A stretch of DNA of 64,000 nucleotides from Micrococcales bacterium (GCA_016703125.1 JADJCR010000015.1:62001-126000), one strand, 5' to 3'; positions 45,077-53,670 are shown, counted from the first letter of the stretch. The notes: generated by a model not told the origin, from the letters alone. Program-made: numbers and translations.

Positions 45077-45465
45077 ACCACCCCAGCCCAAGGCGGGAGC
45101 GAAACCGAAACCCGGGAGCGATCCACCCGCGTCGAATCGCTCCCCGACGTCCCCAACCCTCCCGGGTACAGAAAGCGCGCACCGCCGGCGTCAGAGACGA
45201 TCCAACCCCGCAGAATCGCTCCCCGACGTCCCCAACTCTCCCGGGTACAGAAAGCGCGCACCGGGCCGGCGTCAGAGACGATCCAACCCCGCAGAATCAC
45301 TCCCCGACGTCCCCAACTCTCCCCGGTACAGAAAGCGCGCACGGCGCGACCGCCCCAGCCCAAGGCGGGAGCGAAACCACAACCCGGGAGCGATCCAACC
45401 GCGTCGAATCGCTCCCCGACGTCCCCAACTCTCCCGGGTACAGAAAGCGCGCACCGGGCCGGCTT
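45077..45465. repeat. intergenic repeat array D (four units)
   Basis: The largest array, in the 512-bp gap upstream of clpC. CAGAAAGCGCGCAC occurs at 45169, 45248, 45329 and 45441 (spacings 79, 81 and 112). Long units hold CAGCCCAAGGCGGGAGCGAAACC, which short ones lack; quoted in parts: CAGCCCAAGG, CGGGAGCGAAACC. The core of the last unit is a perfect 9-bp inverted repeat, GGGAGCGAT (45386-45394) with ATCGCTCCC (45408-45416). Spacings rule out coding. The 107 bp nearest clpC hold its probable promoter. Confidence 0.88.
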
Positions 45466-45481
45466 CACACCCCCCGGGCCC

Positions 45482-47551
45482 TCAGACGCGCGCCGACCCC
45501 ACCCGCAGGTCGTGGCACGCGCGCAGGTACGACGACGCTGACCACGCCTGGTACGCCTTGCCCATGGGCCGGCCGGTCCCACCATGGGCCCACGCGTTCA
45601 TCGCCCAGTCCCCGTGGGACCCGGTCTGGTGGAGGCGGGCGTGTTGGGCGAGCGCCTGGTAGGCCATCCCGCGGTAGCCGAGCCGCTGGATGAACCGCAC
45701 CCACTGCCCGCCGATGAACGGCCACACGCCGCCGTTGTGATAGTGGTGCGGCAGGTTGAGCAGGTTCACCGTGTAGTAAGGCCGCCAGTCCGGGTCTCCG
45801 GAGTGCACCACCGGGTAGAGGTTCTTCACCGGCCAGGGTTCGTTGATCCCCACGCCCCACATGAACCGGAAGGCGATGTGCGCACGCGCTACGTCGAGGA
45901 GGTTGAACAGCACGGCCAGGATGTTCCCGTAGACGTCGCAGCGCCAGTTGAAGTCGAACGGCGTGACCTGGGCCAGCAGGTACCGGGTGTCGCCCACACC
46001 GAGTTGGCGCTCGGTGAACCGCAACCCCGCGGCCTCGTCCCCCTCCGGCTTGGTGGTCGGCCAGAACCGGTCGAGGACCACGCCCCGGATCTTCTGCGAC
46101 CAGCGCAGGTAATCGGCTGCCCGCGCGGACTCCCCGGCCATTTCGAGCATGCGCCCGTACGTCACGTTGGCCCGATACCAGAGCACCTCGTCGACGAGGA
46201 TGTTGGAACTACGGCCGAACAGATCGGTCCAGTCCCCCGCCTCCGGGATCTCGAGCAGGGCATCGTTGTTGCTGTCGTGGGCGCTGAGCCAGTCCATCGC
46301 CCGCTGCAGGGCGCCGAGTTTGTCCAGCAGGAACTCGATGTCGTCGGTGGTCCGCACGTACTCGTACATGGCGATGACGGTCCACAGCCCGGCGTCGATG
46401 GCGCTGATCCCACCGACTCCCGAGTAGTCGGGCGTCTCGCTGTCGATGCTGACGTTCGTGGGGATCTGACCGACCGGGTTCATGTGCGTCAGCAGGGTCT
46501 CGAGAGTGGCCCTGGCACAGGCCCGGATGGCGGGGTCGTCGACATGCATCGACCCGATCACCGTGATGGATCCGTCGCGTGCCCACACACTGCGGTAGTT
46601 CACATCCGTGCCGTGGGCGGCGTTGTCGTGCAGCGAGCACGCCGAGAACCCCAGCGGGGTGATGTTGCGCCGCAACGCGTCCAGCGCCTTCTCGTAACCC
46701 GTCTCGATAAGGGCGAGGTCCTCCTCGCTGGGGCCTTCGACATTCTCGGCGTCGATCATCCGCCGGATCGCCGGATCCTTCGGCACGATCATCTGGTCGT
46801 CGTAGCGAGGCACCCGGTCGAGCACGCCGAAGTGCTGCAACCCCTCCAGCACGCCGTCGGCGAAGTACTCGCGGGTCTGATAGGTCGCCGCATCTACCGT
46901 GCGCGCGGACAACTCCGGTTGTGCGTTCTCCACGATGATCCCGCGGACACCGGGGACCAGGAACATCGCCGCATCGTTGCCCGTGTCGCCGGCGACAATC
47001 ACCTCGTCCGCAGCTATCCCAAGCCGCTCGATGAGCCACGTCAGGGCCTTGCCCTTGTTGCCCATCCGCGGCAGCACGTCGAGGTCGCGGTCGCTGGAGT
47101 ACACGACGTTGACGTTCAAGCCGGCCGCATCGAGGACGTACTCGAGCTCGTCGATCGTGTGGTCCTCTGCGCCCTCGAGATACCAGCTCGACTTGTACTG
47201 GTGCTGGAACTCCTGCGGCTGCCGGCGCGCGTCGGTGGTGGCCTGCACGATGCGCTCGATCTTCGAGCTGTCCCAGCCGTCGGCCAGCGCGTCCGTGAAA
47301 TCGTGCATCAGCTCGTGGCGGCCGGCGTCGTAGAGGATCGTGCCCACGCCGCACATCGCGAAGTCCGGCTCGGGCAGGCCGGTGCTGGCGATCACCTCCA
47401 GGGTGTCGTCCAGCAGCCTGCCGGTGGCATAGGTCAGCAGCGGGCGATCCGCTTCAGGAATTGTGTGCCACGCGAGGGCGAAGCGCGCGGTGGCATCCGG
47501 CTTGCCCAGCAGCGTGCCGTCGAGGTCGGAGCAGAACATCCGCACGGACAT
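45482..47551 (-). CDS. sucrose-phosphatase-like HAD domain fused to an (alpha/alpha)6 glycosidase domain
   Basis: A 689-residue two-domain enzyme. Residues 1-255 are a HAD-IIB sucrose-6-phosphate-phosphatase type: nucleophile block CSDLDGTLLG, YATGRLL, cap with YKSSWYL, VLPRMGNKGKAL and VAGDTGNDAAMF. Residues 280-689 are a glycoside hydrolase barrel with WARDGSITVIGS, AIDAGLWTVIAMYEY, EAGDWTDLFGRSS and PHHYHNGGVWPFIGG, closest in feel to glycogen-debranching (GDE) or neutral-invertase GH100 proteins. The phosphatase would finish sucrose synthesis; the glycosidase would act on sucrose or a related glycan. The ATG follows GAGAGAGA. The sucrose-phosphate-synthase-like gene is 51 bp upstream on the same strand. 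Confidence 0.82.
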   Translation of the reverse strand: MSVRMFCSDLDGTLLGKPDATARFALAWHTIPEADRPLLTYATGRLLDDTLEVIASTGLPEPDFAMCGVGTILYDAGRHELMHDFTDALADGWDSSKIERIVQATTDARRQPQEFQHQYKSSWYLEGAEDHTIDELEYVLDAAGLNVNVVYSSDRDLDVLPRMGNKGKALTWLIERLGIAADEVIVAGDTGNDAAMFLVPGVRGIIVENAQPELSARTVDAATYQTREYFADGVLEGLQHFGVLDRVPRYDDQMIVPKDPAIRRMIDAENVEGPSEEDLALIETGYEKALDALRRNITPLGFSACSLHDNAAHGTDVNYRSVWARDGSITVIGSMHVDDPAIRACARATLETLLTHMNPVGQIPTNVSIDSETPDYSGVGGISAIDAGLWTVIAMYEYVRTTDDIEFLLDKLGALQRAMDWLSAHDSNNDALLEIPEAGDWTDLFGRSSNILVDEVLWYRANVTYGRMLEMAGESARAADYLRWSQKIRGVVLDRFWPTTKPEGDEAAGLRFTERQLGVGDTRYLLAQVTPFDFNWRCDVYGNILAVLFNLLDVARAHIAFRFMWGVGINEPWPVKNLYPVVHSGDPDWRPYYTVNLLNLPHHYHNGGVWPFIGGQWVRFIQRLGYRGMAYQALAQHARLHQTGSHGDWAMNAWAHGGTGRPMGKAYQAWSASSYLRACHDLRVGSARV

Positions 47552-47602
47552 GGGTCTCTCTCTCAGCGAGCCGGTGGGGGAACAGTACCGCCGACCGCAG
47601 GC

Positions 47603-48910
47603 TCAGTCGAAGCCGTCGCCGATGTCGAAGCCCGGCGCGCCGCGCGACTCCACCGCGCTGACGAGTTGCTGGGCGATCCCGGTCCAGGTGAACAGGGAAC
47701 GCACACGGTGGGCACCCTCGCGGTGCAGCCGTGCGCGCAGCCGCGGATACTTCAGTGCCTGCAGCAGAGCGATGCCGAACTCGTACTTGTCGGTGGTGTC
47801 TGCGTACAGGGCCTGCTTGCCGAAGTACACCGACCGCCACAGCCCCCCGTGGATGGTCATCACCGTCGGTGCCCCGCAGGCCATCGCCTCCACGGCCGTC
47901 ATCCCGAACGGTTCGTAGCGGCTGGACAGCGCGAAGACGTCGGCGGCGCGGTAATAATCGGGCATCTCGTCGTCGCTGAGGGACCCGGTCAACAACACCC
48001 GGTCGGCCAGGCCGTACCCGTGGATCTTGTCCTCGATCTCGGTGAGGATCTCGTTGTCGCCGTAGTCCGAGGACTCCACCCCGCAGGCGATCCGCAGCCG
48101 CGCCTCGGGCACCCGCTCGGCCACGACGCTGAACGCGTCGACCAGCAGGTCGAAGCCCTTGTTCCTGGCCAGCCTTCCGATGGAGGCGATGACCAGCCCC
48201 TCGTACCCGAGCTGGTCCCGGATGCTGTCGCGGGTGGCCTCGCTGACCGGGTAGAAGCGGTTGTCGTCGTAGCCCGGCGGGATCATGCGCAACTGCGACG
48301 TCGGGACCTCGTAGCCGTTGTGCAGCAGGTCGGCCTGCTGCGGGGACGTCGCCACCACGAGATCGCACTCCCGGTACAGCGTCGACTCGTGGTGGATGCG
48401 GCGGCTGAAGTTGTACTGCTGCTCCTGTTCGGCCGCGCTCTTGTCGCTGTCCGCGGCCATCTGCTCGCGCTTCCACATCCCGAGGGAGTGCGGGGTGTGG
48501 ACGTGCGGGACATCGAGCACCTCCGACAGGTGCTGCCCGGCCAGCCCGGCGTCCCAATAGTGGCTGTTGATGAACTCGTAGTTCAGGCCCTTGGCGCGGA
48601 TGAAACGCAGCGCGTTCTCGCCCCATTCGGGCAACTTCTTGTAGAGGTACTCCTTGGGGATGAAGTCCGCGCCGCCGCAGGGCATCCGGATGATCCGCAC
48701 GTCGTCGTCGACGACCTCGATCTGCCGCTGTTTCTCGAAGCGCCGCGTCCAGATGTCGACCCGGAAGCCCAGTTGCGCCAGCTTGCGCGACAACTCCAGG
48801 ACATACACCACCTGACCGCCGGTGTCCGGGGCCCCGAGCGGAGGTTCGGCAGCCACGTACCCGTGCGTGGAGATCATGGCTATCCGTTGCTTACGCCGCC
48901 TGGTGGCCAC
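47603..48910 (-). CDS. sucrose-phosphate-synthase-like glycosyltransferase (GT4)
   Basis: A 435-residue GT-B glycosyltransferase. The N-terminal half has STHGYVAAEPPLGAPDTGGQ, with the DTGGQVVYV motif diagnostic of sucrose and sucrose-phosphate synthases, and HTPHSLGMWKRE. The C-terminal half has the donor-binding SRYEPFGMTAVEAMACG (E-x7-E pattern near 318). It likely makes sucrose-6-phosphate from UDP- or GDP-glucose and fructose-6-phosphate; true sucrose synthase is longer. Its product would be dephosphorylated by the fused phosphatase just downstream. GTG start at 48910; GAGGGG lies about 11 nt upstream. Confidence 0.85.
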   Translation of the reverse strand: MATRRRKQRIAMISTHGYVAAEPPLGAPDTGGQVVYVLELSRKLAQLGFRVDIWTRRFEKQRQIEVVDDDVRIIRMPCGGADFIPKEYLYKKLPEWGENALRFIRAKGLNYEFINSHYWDAGLAGQHLSEVLDVPHVHTPHSLGMWKREQMAADSDKSAAEQEQQYNFSRRIHHESTLYRECDLVVATSPQQADLLHNGYEVPTSQLRMIPPGYDDNRFYPVSEATRDSIRDQLGYEGLVIASIGRLARNKGFDLLVDAFSVVAERVPEARLRIACGVESSDYGDNEILTEIEDKIHGYGLADRVLLTGSLSDDEMPDYYRAADVFALSSRYEPFGMTAVEAMACGAPTVMTIHGGLWRSVYFGKQALYADTTDKYEFGIALLQALKYPRLRARLHREGAHRVRSLFTWTGIAQQLVSAVESRGAPGFDIGDGFD

Positions 48911-49018
48911 GTCGAATCACACCCCTCGGTCACACTGCACCTCACAGTACCCAGATTCGACGCCCGTACGCGGGGCCTCGGCAGACTCGTCGTCCGGCCT
49001 CGGCCCGGCTGCCGGGGC

Positions 49019-49024
49019 TACCCT
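49019..49024 (+). promoter_or_regulatory. -10 box of a likely leaderless promoter
   Basis: TACCCT ends 8 nt before the GTG at 49033. Confidence 0.35.
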
Positions 49025-49032
49025 TGGGCCGC

Positions 49033-51675
49033 GTGAGCGAGTACGAGCGGATGAAGCAGGCCGGCGGCATGGCAGGCGGCCCCGAACAGGCTGGACCGTG
49101 GTACCAGTGGGGGCCGTACCTCTCCGAGCGCGCCTGGGGCACGGTGCGCGAGGACTACTCCCCGGACGGCAACGCCTGGAAGTACTTCCCGTTCGACCAC
49201 GCCCACGCGCGCGCCTACCGCTGGAACGAGGACGGCATGGCCGGGCTGTCCGACCTGCTACAGGACACCTGCTTCGCCCTGGCCTTCTGGAACGGCAAGG
49301 ACAAGGTGCTCAAGGAACGCCTTTTCGGTGTCGACGGACAGCAGGGCAACCACGGCGAGGACGTCAAGGAGTACTACTGGTACCGCGATGCCCTGCCCTC
49401 CCACGCGTTTCTGCGCTGGCGCTACCACTACCCGCAGGCCACGTTCCCCTACGACGACCTGCTGGCCACCAACGCAGCGCGCGACCGGACCGAGCCGGAG
49501 TACGAACTCATCGACACCGGGGTCTTCGACGACGACCGCTACTGGGTCATCGACGTGGACTACGCCAAAGCCACCCCCACCGACATCAGCATCCGCATCA
49601 CCGTGACCAACGCCGGGCCCGACGAAGCGACTCTGGACGTGCTGCCGACCCTGTGGTTCCGCAACACCTGGGGCTGGGGCCGGGGGCACCCGGTACCCGA
49701 GATCCGGGTGGACTCCGGTGCGCTGATCGCCACCCACTGGCGCTCCGGGACCTACCACCTCGACCCGGGGCCCCTGCCGGACGGGACATCCCCGACCCCG
49801 GTGCTCTGCACGAACGAGACCAACGACGAGTTGCTGTTCGGCGCGGAGAACATCACCGCCTACCCGAAGGACGGCATCGACCGCCATGTCCGTCTCGGCG
49901 ACCCCAGCGTCAACCCGGAGCACCGGGGCACGAAGGGCGCTTGGTGGTACCGGGTCACGGTGCCCGCCGGCCAGACCCGGGAGTTGCGCCTGCGGTTGTG
50001 GAAGTCGCCGGACAACAGGCGCGACCCGCAGGCCCTCGGTCGCGCCTTCGAGGAGTTGTTCGCCACCCGGGAGTCGGAGGCCGACGAGTTCTACGGCGAC
50101 CTGGCCCCTGAGAACTGCCCGAAGGCCGAACTGGTGGCCATGCGCGCAGCCTTCGCCGGCCTGATCTGGAGCAAGCAGTTCTACCGCTACGACATCCAGC
50201 GCTGGCTGTCGGGCGACCCCGGGCAGCCGGCCCCGCCGCCACCGGACCAGCGGCGCAACCACAACTGGCAGCAGGTCGACGCCTACGACGTCATCTCGAT
50301 GCCGGACGCCTGGGAGTACCCGTGGTTCGCCGCGTGGGACCTGGCGTTCCACACCGTGGTGTTCACCCACGTCGACCCGTCGTACGCGAAGTACCAACTG
50401 CTGCTCATGTGCCGGGAGTGGTACATGCATCCCAACGGCGCCCTGCCCGCCTACGAGTGGAACTTCGGTGACATCAACCCACCGGTGCACGCCTGGGCGG
50501 CGCTGCGCGTCTTCGAGATCGACGGCACCCAGGACTACGACTTCCTCCAGGAGGTCTTCCAGAAGCTGCTGATGAACTTCACGTGGTGGGTCAACCGGGT
50601 CGACGTCGAGGGCAACAACGTCTTCCAGGGCGGCTTCCTGGGACTGGACAACGTAGGCCCGATCAACCGCTCGCAACTGCCCGAGGGCTGCGCTCTGGAG
50701 CAGGCCGACGGCACGGCGTGGATGGCCTTCTACTGCCTGTCCATGCTGCGCATCGCGTTGCGCCTGGCCGAGCACGAAGCGGTCTACGACGCCATGGCGC
50801 TGAAGTTCGCCGAGCACTTCGCGGCCATCACCGACGGGATGGCCGCCAGCGGGATGTGGGACTGGCAGGAAGGTTTCTTCTACGACCAACTGATGCGGCC
50901 CGACGGCACGCAGCAACCGCTGCGGGTGCGCAGCATCGTCGGGCTCATCCCGATCCTGGCCGCCGCCTGGATCGAGACCGACCGCGCCCTGCAGCGCAAC
51001 ACCCGGCTCTACGAACGGTTCGCCGACTTCTTGCGCCGCCGCGGGCTGGACAGCATCGATTCCGGCCGTGCCGGCTTCGTCTACCGCTCCCCGGAGCAGC
51101 ACAAGTTGTTGCTCACCGTGCTGGACCCCGAACGCCTGCGCCGGGTCATGCTGGAGGTCCTCAGTGAGGACTCCTTCCTGTCCCCCCACGGGCTGCGCAG
51201 CCTGTCCAAGCGCCACCAGGCCGCTCCGTTCAGCGTGGCCATCGACGACGAGTCGTTCAAGGTGGACTACGAGCCCGCAGAGTCCACCACCTCCATGTAC
51301 GGGGGGAACTCCAACTGGCGCGGTCCCGTCTGGTTCCCCATCAACCACCTGGTCATCGAGGCCCTCGAGCGGTACTACATGTACCTCGGGGACTCGTTCC
51401 AGGTCGAGTGCCCCACAGGCAGCGGCGACATGGCCGACATGCGGCAGGTGGCCGACGAACTGCGCAGGCGGCTGATCAGCATCTTCGTGCCCGACGAGAA
51501 CGGCCGGCGGCCGGTGTTCGGCGATACCAGCAAGTTCCAAAGCGATCCGCGGTGGAACTTCGCGCCGTACTTCTACGAGTACTTCCACGGCGACAACGGC
51601 GCGGGGCTCGGGGCCAGCCACCAGACCGGGTGGACCGGACTGGTCGCCGACCTGATCATCGGCCGGCGGGGCTGA
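49033..51675 (+). CDS. GH63-like (mannosyl-oligosaccharide glucosidase family) glycosidase
   Basis: An 880-residue cytoplasmic glycoside hydrolase with an N-terminal beta domain (about 1-330) and an (alpha/alpha)6 barrel. Blocks: YLSERAWGTVREDYS at the start, WEYPWFAAWDLAFH near 432 (catalytic Asp candidate), LPAYEWNFGDINPPVHAWA near 475, and SMYGGNSNWRGPVWFPIN near 755 with the second acidic region. Bacterial members of this type hydrolyse alpha-glucosides such as glucosylglycerate or mannosylglycerate. No signal peptide is seen. Divergent from the sucrose synthase-like gene, it forms part of the same alpha-glucoside group. Confidence 0.85.
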   Translation: MSEYERMKQAGGMAGGPEQAGPWYQWGPYLSERAWGTVREDYSPDGNAWKYFPFDHAHARAYRWNEDGMAGLSDLLQDTCFALAFWNGKDKVLKERLFGVDGQQGNHGEDVKEYYWYRDALPSHAFLRWRYHYPQATFPYDDLLATNAARDRTEPEYELIDTGVFDDDRYWVIDVDYAKATPTDISIRITVTNAGPDEATLDVLPTLWFRNTWGWGRGHPVPEIRVDSGALIATHWRSGTYHLDPGPLPDGTSPTPVLCTNETNDELLFGAENITAYPKDGIDRHVRLGDPSVNPEHRGTKGAWWYRVTVPAGQTRELRLRLWKSPDNRRDPQALGRAFEELFATRESEADEFYGDLAPENCPKAELVAMRAAFAGLIWSKQFYRYDIQRWLSGDPGQPAPPPPDQRRNHNWQQVDAYDVISMPDAWEYPWFAAWDLAFHTVVFTHVDPSYAKYQLLLMCREWYMHPNGALPAYEWNFGDINPPVHAWAALRVFEIDGTQDYDFLQEVFQKLLMNFTWWVNRVDVEGNNVFQGGFLGLDNVGPINRSQLPEGCALEQADGTAWMAFYCLSMLRIALRLAEHEAVYDAMALKFAEHFAAITDGMAASGMWDWQEGFFYDQLMRPDGTQQPLRVRSIVGLIPILAAAWIETDRALQRNTRLYERFADFLRRRGLDSIDSGRAGFVYRSPEQHKLLLTVLDPERLRRVMLEVLSEDSFLSPHGLRSLSKRHQAAPFSVAIDDESFKVDYEPAESTTSMYGGNSNWRGPVWFPINHLVIEALERYYMYLGDSFQVECPTGSGDMADMRQVADELRRRLISIFVPDENGRRPVFGDTSKFQSDPRWNFAPYFYEYFHGDNGAGLGASHQTGWTGLVADLIIGRRG

Positions 51676-51678
51676 CGC

Positions 51679-52041
51679 TCACCGCGCAACGGCGGCACCG
51701 AGGTACCAGCCGGCGATGGCGGCCGCCATCCCCGCGGCAAGACTGGCGCCGACGTTGAGCAGGGACTCCGCGCGGGACCCCTCCTCGGCCAGGCGCACGG
51801 TCTCGAAACCGAAGGTGCTGAAGGTGGTGAACCCACCGCAGAACCCGGTGCCGACCAGCAGCGCCACTTCGGACGGCACCCGGGCGCCGAGGATGAAGCC
51901 CAGCAGCAGTGACCCCGCGACATTGATCGTGAAGGTCCCCCAGGGGAACACGCTGTCGTGGCGGGACTGCACGAACCGGTCCAGCGCCCAGCGGCTCGGC
52001 GCCCCGATCGCCGCCCCCAGCATGACCAGCACCAGGCTCAC
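51679..52041 (-). CDS. crcB: fluoride channel CrcB (second copy)
   Basis: A 120-residue Fluc channel subunit with four helices. Signature residues: GAAIGAPSRWALD, FPWGTFTINVAGSLLLGF (N in helix two) and GFCGGFTTFSTF, the Phe-box and fluoride path. Pairs of unequal crcB genes often encode heterodimeric channels in Gram-positives. The GTG overlaps the DUF190 stop by 4 nt (GTGA). Confidence 0.92.
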   Translation of the reverse strand: MSLVLVMLGAAIGAPSRWALDRFVQSRHDSVFPWGTFTINVAGSLLLGFILGARVPSEVALLVGTGFCGGFTTFSTFGFETVRLAEEGSRAESLLNVGASLAAGMAAAIAGWYLGAAVAR

Positions 52042-52373
52042 GGGCGGCCCACGTAGGTGATGACCTCCACCGGGTCCATGATGACCAGGCCCTCGGTGAT
52101 GAGTTCGTCCAGTTCGGGCAGGAAGGCGTCGATCTTGTCGTGGCTGTCCACGATCACGATCACCACCGGCAGGTCCTCACTGAGGCTCAGCAGGCGGTTG
52201 GTGTGGATGCGGGACGAGGCGCCGTAGCCCTCGATTCCGCGCAGCACACTGGCGCCGGCGAGGCCGGCAGCGTGCGCCCGGTGCACGATCTCGGTGTAGA
52301 CCGGTCGGTGGTGCCACTGGTCGCTCTCGCCGAGGTATATCGACAGCCGCATCGCGGGGCCTTGCAGTTTCAT
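52038..52373 (-). CDS. DUF190 protein (PII-like fold) between two crcB genes
   Basis: A 111-residue protein: MRLSIYLGESDQWHHRP, a loop with GASVLRGIEGYG, and VVIVIVDSHDKIDAFLP, the DUF190 pattern. The fold resembles PII signalling proteins. It is very often encoded beside crcB and may sense or regulate fluoride export. The ATG overlaps the upstream crcB stop (ATGA), and its own stop overlaps the next crcB start (GTGA), so all three are tightly coupled. Confidence 0.9.
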   Translation of the reverse strand: MKLQGPAMRLSIYLGESDQWHHRPVYTEIVHRAHAAGLAGASVLRGIEGYGASSRIHTNRLLSLSEDLPVVIVIVDSHDKIDAFLPELDELITEGLVIMDPVEVITYVGRP

Positions 52374-52831
52374 GACGCCTCCTTCGGGGCGGAGATGTAC
52401 CGGGCGGCGGTGATCCCCGCCCAGGTGGCAGTCAGTCCCAGCAGCACGCTGCCGAACAGGTAGACCATTGCGGTCGGCGCCCGGTCGGCCAGCAGCAGGG
52501 CACGGGTCTCCGCGGTGTAGGCGGAGAACGTGGTGAACCCGCCCAGCACGCCCACCCCCAGGAAGGGCCGCAAGTACCGGTGGGGCGCCCAGACGTCGAG
52601 CAGGAAGACGATCAGAGCCCCGAGCAGGAAGCAGCCCAGCACGTTCTCCACCAGCGTCGCCCACGGGAACCCGGCGCTGGGCAGCGCGAGGGTCAACAGA
52701 TAGCGCCCGGCACCGCCGATCGCCCCGCCGGCGGCGATGACCAGCACGACGTCCCAGGAGCGCCCCCGCCGCGCCCGCGCCCGGAAGGGGGACGCATCCG
52801 GATCCACCGGCAGTTGCCGTTCATCGGCCAC
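52370..52831 (-). CDS. crcB: fluoride channel CrcB (first copy)
   Basis: A 153-residue Fluc channel subunit with a longer basic N-terminus (PFRARARRGRS) than its partner. Motifs: GGAIGGAGRYLLT, FPWATLVENVLGCFLLGA and GVLGGFTTFSAYT. The GTG at 52831 is set by a TAGCCT box 7 nt upstream. First gene of crcB-DUF190-crcB. No fluoride riboswitch is visible upstream. Confidence 0.9.
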   Translation of the reverse strand: MADERQLPVDPDASPFRARARRGRSWDVVLVIAAGGAIGGAGRYLLTLALPSAGFPWATLVENVLGCFLLGALIVFLLDVWAPHRYLRPFLGVGVLGGFTTFSAYTAETRALLLADRAPTAMVYLFGSVLLGLTATWAGITAARYISAPKEAS

Positions 52832-52838
52832 GACAGCA

Positions 52839-52844
52839 AGGCTA
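52839..52844 (-). promoter_or_regulatory. -10 box of a likely leaderless promoter
   Basis: TAGCCT on the minus strand ends 7 nt before the crcB GTG at 52831. Confidence 0.45.
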
Positions 52845-52923
52845 GACGCCAGCGCGGCCACGACACGCGCGCAGATCGTCCGAAGGCGGTGTTGATCCGC
52901 CGCGGCGTACGGGAGACACTGGG

Positions 52924-53649
52924 GTGGTGATCGACGCCCTTGCTGCTGCCGTCTTCCTGCTGCCCGCGGAGGACACCCCCGCGCCGACCCCCCCCACGCC
53001 AACGACCAGCCCCACGCCGGAGATCAAGAAGGCCCCGCCGCTGCAGGACGTGTACGCGGGCAAGGCGAAGATCCGCCCGGGCATGCAGGGCAAGTCCGTG
53101 GAACGGATCCAGGAGCAGCTCAACGGCGTCGGCAAACCGGCTCCCACCACCGGGGTCTACGACCGGAAGACCGTGAAGGCGTACAAGTCCTTCCAGGAGA
53201 AGCTCGGCTACTGGCCCACCGGCAACGTGTCCCAGAAGCCCGCCCTGAAACTGAAGAAGCTGTACGGCAACGGCACGTTGCCCAAGGCCTGCAAGACCGG
53301 CCGCGTGCTGTGCATCGACAAGACCCAACAGGTGCTGCGGATGATGGTCAACGGCGATCAGAAGCTCGTGACTGACGTGCGCTTCGGTGCCGAGGCCACC
53401 CCCACCCGCAATGGCAGGTTCCGGGTCTTCTCCAAGATCCGCTACCTCATCAGCGACCTGGCCGGCACCCCGATGCCGTACTCGCTGTTCTTCAGCGGCG
53501 GGCAGGCTGTGCACTACTCCCCCGGATTCCACCGGGACGGCTACAACGGGGCGTCCCTGGGGTGCGTCAACGTGCGCGTGTACCGGGACGCGCGTGAGAT
53601 CTACCACTCCTCGCCCGTCGGTACCAAGGTCTACGTCTACCGTTCCTAG
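52924..53649 (+). CDS. L,D-transpeptidase (YkuD) with peptidoglycan-binding domain
   Basis: A 241-residue cell-wall enzyme. A short hydrophobic N-terminus (about 1-14) and a Pro/Thr linker precede a peptidoglycan-binding domain (PGMQGKSVERIQEQL...KAYKSFQEKLGY, about 52-100) and a YkuD domain (about 120-240). The active site reads HYSPGFHRDGYNGASLGCVNVRV in two parts: HYSPGFH and ASLGCVNV, with the nucleophile Cys. The usual SHGC is SLGC here. The GTG at 52924 starts the hydrophobic stretch, with GACACT just before it; export is likely but the signal is short. Forms 3-3 cross-links in family members. Confidence 0.85.
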   Translation: MVIDALAAAVFLLPAEDTPAPTPPTPTTSPTPEIKKAPPLQDVYAGKAKIRPGMQGKSVERIQEQLNGVGKPAPTTGVYDRKTVKAYKSFQEKLGYWPTGNVSQKPALKLKKLYGNGTLPKACKTGRVLCIDKTQQVLRMMVNGDQKLVTDVRFGAEATPTRNGRFRVFSKIRYLISDLAGTPMPYSLFFSGGQAVHYSPGFHRDGYNGASLGCVNVRVYRDAREIYHSSPVGTKVYVYRS

Positions 53650-53670
53650 CCGGCAGGCAAGAATGACCGG

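Noticed and set aside
45037..45662. Reading frames through repeat array D giving repeated peptides (for example repeats of RAFCTRESWGRRG)
   Set aside because: Unit spacings of 79, 81 and 112 nt are not consistently multiples of three, so no single frame is kept; the conservation is of palindromes, not codons. The same holds for arrays A, B, C and E.
45584..49036. A 1150-codon plus-strand open frame opposite the sucrose genes, and other long antisense frames (2420-4984, 26345-27805, 49258-51621)
   Set aside because: They lie opposite genes with clear catalytic motifs, have Arg/His/Gly-rich composition typical of GC-driven shadows, and show no domains.
52832..52923. Fluoride riboswitch upstream of crcB
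   Set aside because: The start is preceded directly by a TAGCCT box with 7 nt spacing and none of the conserved aptamer blocks are present.
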